The translations under genes were made by a program, and so were the position numbers. Shown piece by piece: positions 15,012-18,818 of a DNA stretch of 18,818 nucleotides. Numbering within the stretch: the first letter of the stretch is position 1; each line of letters starts with the position of its first letter. The stretch lies in the NCBI GenBank assembly GCA_964648215.1, contig CAZYMF010000088.1, positions 1-18,818 on the forward strand. The letters are read 5' to 3'. Source of the stretch: CAZYMF01 sp964648215 (GTDB lineage Bacteria; Desulfobacterota; Binatia; HRBIN30; JACQVA1). The notes beneath the pieces are model-generated. The model did no database searches, was not told where the DNA came from, and worked only from the letters and a program-made list of their open reading frames with translations.

Positions 15012-15150
15012 ATTTGCCCTCTCTGCCGCTTCCGCTCGGACGGCTCGCATCAGGATCTCCGTCGAGCGATGCGGACCAGCACAACTGTCGGAGTCGCTCT
15101 CGCCGGATTCAGCAATTGACAATGTCTTCCTGATGACTAAAGTTCGGCCA

Positions 15151-15180
15151 TATTTACCGACCGCCGACTCGCTTTGTCAA
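15151..15180 (-). promoter_or_regulatory. Strong sigma70-type promoter for the exported-protein block
   Basis: On the minus strand a perfect -35 TTGACA (15180-15175) is followed after 18 bases by TAAATA (15156-15151), in a locally AT-rich stretch that stands out from its surroundings. Transcription would start near 15144 and give a leader of about 130 bases before the ATG at 15011. Confidence 0.7.
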
Positions 15181-15228
15181 GTGAATACTCGCCCGCTAGG
15201 GCGCCACGCGTCGCGTGCCCCCCTGCCC

Positions 15229-15256
15229 TTGTATCCCGGGCGCAGGTTGTTATGAT
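15229..15256 (+). promoter_or_regulatory. Putative promoter giving a very short leader
   Basis: TTGTAT (15229-15234), a 16-base spacer and TATGAT (15251-15256) form a plausible sigma70-type promoter. The expected start site is only about 5 bases before the ATG at 15269, and no Shine-Dalgarno is visible. A competing candidate is TTGACA (15116-15121) with TAAAGT (15138-15143). Confidence 0.5.
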
Positions 15257-15268
15257 CCGCGCCCACTT

Positions 15269-15952
15269 ATGTCTGTCGCGATCGATCTCGAAACCGCGCG
15301 CCGTATCCTCGGCGATGCCGTCGTCGGGCCAACCGAGGTAGGGGACGTCCTCGGTCTCGAGGGCCCGGTGCCAGCGATCCCCTACTCCGCCGCCGAGCTC
15401 GAAGCGGCCGCCGGCGCGGGCGAGATGCTGCTGCTGCGCGTGGAGCGAGCCGCGGGCCAACCCTTGACCCTGCTGCGCCTGATCGAGCGCTTCCCGCGGG
15501 CCTTCGATCAGAAGTTCCTCACCCAGATGGGCTATCAACTGAAGGAGGAATGGGGCATCGAGCGTGAACCGCTCGCCAACCGCGACACCTGCCGTCCCGG
15601 TTGGATGCTCGTCCGCCAGCGCGTGCTCGACGAAGCCCGCAACCTGCCGTACGAGGATCAGGGCGAGACGCTGATCCAGTACGCCCGCCGGCTCGGCCTC
15701 CCGCCCGGCGCCGTCTGCCGCCGCCAGGCCGTGGAGATCGTCTACGATCTGATCCTCTACCACGAGGCCCGGGCCGAGCGCCTGCTGGCCGAGAGCTGGG
15801 ATTGGTCGGCGTCGCGCACGCTCGACGGCGGCTATCTCAACGTCGGCGGCTTCGGCACCAACGGCATGCAGATCCTCTGCTACTCGACCGCGGTGCGCCA
15901 CGGCGCGCTCGGCGTCTGCCCGAGCCGTCTGGCGCAAAGCGCGGTGGGCTAA
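15269..15952 (+). CDS. Uncharacterised cytoplasmic protein, 227 residues
   Basis: Not recognised. The product has no signal peptide or membrane helix and looks like a soluble alpha/beta protein. It has a hydrophilic helical middle (LKEEWGIEREPLANRDTCRP, GWMLVRQRVLDEARNLPYED) and an aromatic, glycine-rich C-terminal segment (WDWSASRTLDGGYLNVGGFG, then TNGMQILCYSTAVRHGALGV). Conserved-looking cysteines, histidines and tryptophans in the C-terminal part could be functional, but no catalytic motif is assigned. The ATG at 15269 directly follows the putative TATGAT promoter; an open extension to 15215 would run through that promoter. It is the first gene of a plus-strand pair and divergent from the exported-protein block. 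Confidence 0.7.
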   Translation: MSVAIDLETARRILGDAVVGPTEVGDVLGLEGPVPAIPYSAAELEAAAGAGEMLLLRVERAAGQPLTLLRLIERFPRAFDQKFLTQMGYQLKEEWGIEREPLANRDTCRPGWMLVRQRVLDEARNLPYEDQGETLIQYARRLGLPPGAVCRRQAVEIVYDLILYHEARAERLLAESWDWSASRTLDGGYLNVGGFGTNGMQILCYSTAVRHGALGVCPSRLAQSAVG

Positions 15953-15983
15953 GCCGCCGGCGCGAGCTGCCAACGAGGCGACC

Positions 15984-16238
15984 ATGTACTTCGTGACCAT
16001 CAAGCATCCCGACTACGTCTTGTTCAGCATGACGCCGAGCGAGCGGGCCGCCGTCGCCCTCACCGAGGCGCAGGCGGTGCACCTGCTGCTGCGCGACGGC
16101 GCGGGCGGGTGGCGCGTGCGCCACCGGTGGGAGGCCGCGCGCTTCTCGCACACCGAGTTCATGGCACTGATGCACCAGCGCGACGAGCCCGCCGATCCCG
16201 AAGAGCTGCTGCAGTTGCTGCCGCCCGAGCTTCGCTGA
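15984..16238 (+). CDS. Small uncharacterised protein, 84 residues
   Basis: Not recognised. It begins MYFVTIKHPDYVLFSMTPSE and ends in an acidic, leucine-rich helix (ADPEELLQLLPPEL). A central segment, GGWRVRHRWEAARFSHTEFM, is rich in Trp, Arg and His. There is no signal peptide. The ATG is preceded by GAGGCG at usable spacing, and the gene lies 31 bases after the 227-residue gene, so the two are probably co-transcribed. Coding is supported by its position, same strand and ribosome-binding site. The function is unknown. Confidence 0.6.
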   Translation: MYFVTIKHPDYVLFSMTPSERAAVALTEAQAVHLLLRDGAGGWRVRHRWEAARFSHTEFMALMHQRDEPADPEELLQLLPPELR

Positions 16239-16252
16239 GGGGACTCCACCAC

Positions 16253-16286
16253 CGAGCGGGAAGGGGCAAGCCCCCTCTCCTTCTCG
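16253..16286 (+). terminator. Possible hairpin terminator between the small gene and the CoA-transferase pair
   Basis: GGGGC (16263-16267) and GCCCC (16270-16274) form a tight core, extended imperfectly outward to CGAG (16253-16256) and CTCG (16283-16286). A pyrimidine-rich but not T-rich stretch forms the descending arm. It could end the upstream two-gene unit, but the lack of a T-run makes it weak. Confidence 0.35.
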
Positions 16287-16342
16287 TTGGCCGCCGCGCC
16301 GCTTCGTGCTAGAGCCAGCCCTCGCGGGAACGAGGTGGGGCG

Positions 16343-17551
16343 ATGGCCGAGCAAGCGCTCAGCGGGGTACGCGTCGTGGAGTACGGCCACATGGTCGCGG
16401 CGCCGTATACCGCCAAGCTGCTGGCCGACCTCGGCGCCGAGGTCATCAAGGTCGAGCCCGTCGAAGGCGACCCGGCGCGCCGTCGCGGCCCGTTCCCCGG
16501 AGGAACCCCGGATGCAAACGCCAGCGGCCTGTTCCTCTATCTCAACAGCAACAAGCGCGGCATCACCCTCGACCTGCGCCACCAACGCGGGCGCGATCTC
16601 TTGCACGCACTCGTCGCCGACGCCGATGCCCTGGTCCACGACGTGCCGCCGCCGCACATGGAGGCTCTCGGATTGAGCTACGAGCGGCTGGCCGCACGCC
16701 AGCCCCGTCTGGTGATGACCTCGATCAGCCCGTTCGGCCCCGACGGTCCGCACAGTCACTACCAGGCCACCGATCTCGTCCTGTGGAACGCCGGCGGCAT
16801 CGCCTACCTCAACGGTGGTGGGCCGGGGACCGACGACATGCCGCCCCTGAAGGCCTTCGGCCAGCAAGCCGGCTTTCAGGGTGGCGTCAGCGCCGCGGTC
16901 GCCACTCTCGGCGCCCTGCTCGCGGCGCTGCGCGACGGTCGCGGCCAGCACGTCACCGTCTCCATCCAGGAGTCGCTGGCGGCGATCCTCGAGCTCACCT
17001 TCGAGTACTGGCCTTACATGGGCCTGGTGGCATCGCGGCTGGGGGTCAAACCGATCCAACCGCTCGACTTCATGGAATGCCGCGACGGTTGGATCTTTCT
17101 CTGCTGCATCGAGGAGCACCAGTGGCGTGAGTTCGTCGAGCTGATGGGCCATCCCGACTGGGCCGATCTCGAGCTCTTCGAGAATCGACTGAGCCGGGCG
17201 CAGAACTGGGACGCCCTCAAGCTGATGCTGCAAGACTGGGTGAAGGAGCAGACGGTCGACGGGCTCTATCGTGCGGCGCAGGCGCGGCGCATCCCCTTCG
17301 CGCCGGTCTCGACGATGGGAGACCTGTTGCGCTCCGAGCACCTGCGCGCGCGCGGCTTCTTTGCCACGCTGGCGGCACCCGGCATCGGCGAGGTCACCGT
17401 GCCGGGCGCGCCCTATCGTTTCTCGCGCACGCCGTGGCAGCTCCGGGCGCCGGCGCCGCGCCTGGGCGAGCACACCGAGGAGGTCCTGACGCAGCAGGCC
17501 GGCGTGCCGGCGGCCGAGCTACCCGCCTTGCGCGCCGCCGGCGTCATCTAA
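16343..17551 (+). CDS. CaiB/BaiF (family III) CoA transferase, catalytic Asp apparently missing
   Basis: A 402-residue family III CoA transferase. The N-terminus is typical (LSGVRVVEYGHMVAAPYTAK, then LLADLGAEVIKVEPVEGDPA), with LNSNKRGITLDL, SISPFGPDGP and the C-terminal GAPYRFSRTPWQ and LGEHTEE motifs. Enzymes of this family move CoA between acyl groups through an Asp-bound anhydride. Aligning on GRGQHVTVSIQES, the place of the catalytic Asp (GDxNxGMH-type in active members) is filled by AGFQGG, with no Asp. It may be a structural or regulatory subunit, or use another mechanism. The ATG follows GAGGTGGGG. The related gene 30 bases downstream keeps the Asp, which suggests a heteromer. The substrate cannot be inferred. 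Confidence 0.88.
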   Translation: MAEQALSGVRVVEYGHMVAAPYTAKLLADLGAEVIKVEPVEGDPARRRGPFPGGTPDANASGLFLYLNSNKRGITLDLRHQRGRDLLHALVADADALVHDVPPPHMEALGLSYERLAARQPRLVMTSISPFGPDGPHSHYQATDLVLWNAGGIAYLNGGGPGTDDMPPLKAFGQQAGFQGGVSAAVATLGALLAALRDGRGQHVTVSIQESLAAILELTFEYWPYMGLVASRLGVKPIQPLDFMECRDGWIFLCCIEEHQWREFVELMGHPDWADLELFENRLSRAQNWDALKLMLQDWVKEQTVDGLYRAAQARRIPFAPVSTMGDLLRSEHLRARGFFATLAAPGIGEVTVPGAPYRFSRTPWQLRAPAPRLGEHTEEVLTQQAGVPAAELPALRAAGVI

Positions 17552-17581
17552 CGGCAACGGTCGACAGCAGAGGAGAAGAGC

Positions 17582-18799
17582 ATGGCCGACAAGCCACCTC
17601 TGGCCGGAATCCGAATCGCCGACTTCACCTGGGTGTGGGCCGGGCCGAGCTGCACCCTGCAGCTCGCCCACCTCGGCGCCGAGGTGATCCGTGTCGAGAC
17701 GGCGACGCGCACCTGCGTCACCCGCCTGCTGCCGCCGTGGGCCGACGGCGAGTTCGGCGTCAACCGCAGCGGTTACTTCAACCAGTACAACCAGGGAAAG
17801 CTCAGCCTGGCCCTCGACCTCAAGCGGCCGCAGGCGCTCGCCATCGCCAAGGAGCTCGTCGCCAAGAGCGACGTCGTGTGCGAGAACTTCGCCGCGGGGG
17901 TCATGGATCGCATCGGCCTCGGCTACGACGTGCTGCGCCGGATCAAACCCGACCTGGTCATGATCGCCCTGTCGGGCTACGGCGCGACCGGTCCCGAGAG
18001 CCACTACGTCTCCTACGGTCCCGCCCAGGTGCCGTTGTCCGGCCTGTCGTCGGTGACCGGCTATCGCGACTGGCCACCGATGCACGTCGGCATCTCCTAC
18101 GGCGATCCCAACGGCGGCATGCACGGCGCCGCCGCCGTCCTCGCCGCCCTCTTCCATCGCGCCCGCACCGGGGCGGGGCAGTACATCGACCTGTCGCAAC
18201 AGGAGACCAGCATCGCGGTGCTCGCCGAGGCGGTCGTCGACTACACGATGAACGGGGCCCAACCGCCGCGGGACGGCAACCGCGACCCGTACATGGCGCC
18301 CCACGGCGTCTTCCGCTGCGCCGGGCAACAGCAGTGGGTGGCGATCGCCGCGCGCGACGATGACGATTGGCGGCGCTGCGCCGCCGCCATCGGCGCCGTC
18401 GCGCTCGCCGACGACCCCCGTTTCGCCAGCCTGGCCGCCCGCAAGGCCAACGAGGACGCTCTCGAAGAGATCATCACCGCCTGGACCACGGCGCGCGGCA
18501 CCGGCGAGGTCGTCGCCACCCTGCAGGCGGCCGGGGTTCCCGCCTTCGCTTCGATGAGCAACCGCAGCCTCGCCGAAGATCCCCAGCTCACCGGCTCGGG
18601 CTTCTTCGTCTCCCTGCCCCACCCCGAGGTCGGCACCCGACAGCACGCCGGCATTCCCTGGCGGCTGTCCCGTACACCCACGGCGGTCGCTCGCCCCGCC
18701 CCCTGCCTCGGCGAGCACACCGACCACGTGATGCGCGAGATCCTCGGCTACGAGCCGGCGGAGATCGCCCGGCTGCGGGAGGAGAAAGTGCTGTTCTGA
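17582..18799 (+). CDS. CaiB/BaiF (family III) CoA transferase with intact catalytic Asp
   Basis: A 405-residue family III CoA transferase. It begins with LAGIRIADFTWVWAGPSCTL and LAHLGAEVIRVETATRT, then LSLALDLKRPQA and ALSGYGATGPESHY. The active-site region is ISYGDPNGGMHGAAAVLAAL, in which the Asp of GDPNGGMH fits the position of the catalytic Asp169 of formyl-CoA transferase. GAGQYIDLSQQET and the C-terminal GIPWRLSRTP and LGEHTDH motifs follow. Activity as an acyl-CoA:carboxylate CoA transferase is expected; the natural acids are unknown. The ATG has GAGGAGA upstream. It follows its paralogue on the same strand after 30 bases, so they are likely co-expressed. Pairs of this kind occur in anaerobic aromatic and alicyclic degradation (BbsE/BbsF-like), but that link is only by analogy. 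Confidence 0.92.
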   Translation: MADKPPLAGIRIADFTWVWAGPSCTLQLAHLGAEVIRVETATRTCVTRLLPPWADGEFGVNRSGYFNQYNQGKLSLALDLKRPQALAIAKELVAKSDVVCENFAAGVMDRIGLGYDVLRRIKPDLVMIALSGYGATGPESHYVSYGPAQVPLSGLSSVTGYRDWPPMHVGISYGDPNGGMHGAAAVLAALFHRARTGAGQYIDLSQQETSIAVLAEAVVDYTMNGAQPPRDGNRDPYMAPHGVFRCAGQQQWVAIAARDDDDWRRCAAAIGAVALADDPRFASLAARKANEDALEEIITAWTTARGTGEVVATLQAAGVPAFASMSNRSLAEDPQLTGSGFFVSLPHPEVGTRQHAGIPWRLSRTPTAVARPAPCLGEHTDHVMREILGYEPAEIARLREEKVLF

Positions 18800-18800
18800 G

Positions 18801-18816
18801 TCGATAGTCGATAGTT
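18801..18816 (+). repeat. Start of a short tandem repeat at the window edge
   Basis: Immediately after the CoA-transferase stop, AGTCGAT occurs twice in a row, followed by the variant AGTTGA, before the window ends. It may be the beginning of a longer intergenic microsatellite; its length cannot be seen. Confidence 0.45.
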
Positions 18817-18818
18817 GA

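Noticed and set aside
15012..15122. N-terminal extension of the propeller protein from a TTG at 15122
   Set aside because: It would place 37 polar residues before a normal signal peptide. The AGGA-like sequence is too close to the TTG, whereas the ATG at 15011 has its own ribosome-binding site.
16320..16335. CCTCG/CGAGG hairpin hiding the ribosome-binding site of the first CoA transferase
   Set aside because: The stem is only 5 bases with a 6-base loop, which is too weak to claim regulation in GC-rich DNA.
16343..17551. Upstream CoA transferase as a pseudogene
   Set aside because: The frame is full length with all other family motifs and a good ribosome-binding site. Only the catalytic Asp position differs, which fits a specialised subunit better than decay.

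Overview
This is a GC-rich bacterial chromosome segment, densely coded, with GTG and TTG starts and several 4-base stop/start overlaps. The secreted proteins carry dockerin-like tails with the core CVGDCNGDG, Pro/Thr linkers and Cys-containing hydrophobic C-termini. Together with CaiB-type CoA transferases and an acyl-CoA dehydrogenase, this best fits an uncultured lineage of the former Deltaproteobacteria, most likely Candidatus Binatota (Binatia). That placement is from memory of similar proteins and is not tested here.

Layout. (1) 1-318, minus: start of an acyl-CoA dehydrogenase gene cut by the window edge. (2) 319-508: a divergent intergenic region full of short palindromes. (3) 509-4184, plus: a housekeeping run of proA, nadD, rsfS and a LapA-LapB fusion, tightly packed. 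(4) 4200-7551, minus: fabF followed by two different ArsA/GET3-family ATPases, joined by GTGA overlaps. This pair resembles mycobacterial BagA/BagB. (5) 7611-15011, minus: six consecutive exported proteins. In transcription order they are a seven-bladed FG-GAP propeller with a dockerin-like tail, a beta-rich protein with a dockerin-like tail, a protein with a cohesin-like domain and a dockerin-like tail, a cohesin-like protein with a Pro/Thr stalk and a sorting tail, a second cohesin-like protein with a sorting tail, and a subtilisin-type protease with a dockerin-like tail. (6) 15269-16238, plus: two unrecognised genes. (7) 16343-18799, plus: two adjacent family III (CaiB/BaiF) CoA transferases.

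How the parts may work together. The most interesting block is region 5. It pairs putative anchors (cohesin-like domains on proteins with C-terminal sorting signals) with putative clients (protease, propeller and beta-rich proteins with dockerin-like tails). This looks like a small non-cellulosomal cohesin-dockerin surface assembly. A strong sigma70-type promoter (15151-15180, minus) lies at its head, and a perfect intrinsic terminator (10586-10616, minus) separates the first four genes from the last two. The other regions are metabolic: proline and NAD synthesis, ribosome silencing, envelope or LPS quality control, fatty-acid elongation, and acyl-CoA or CoA-ester metabolism. The two CoA transferases may form a heteromer in which only the downstream subunit keeps the catalytic aspartate.

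No tRNA, rRNA, CRISPR array, insertion sequence or phage gene was seen, and no stretch over 300 bases lacks a gene.
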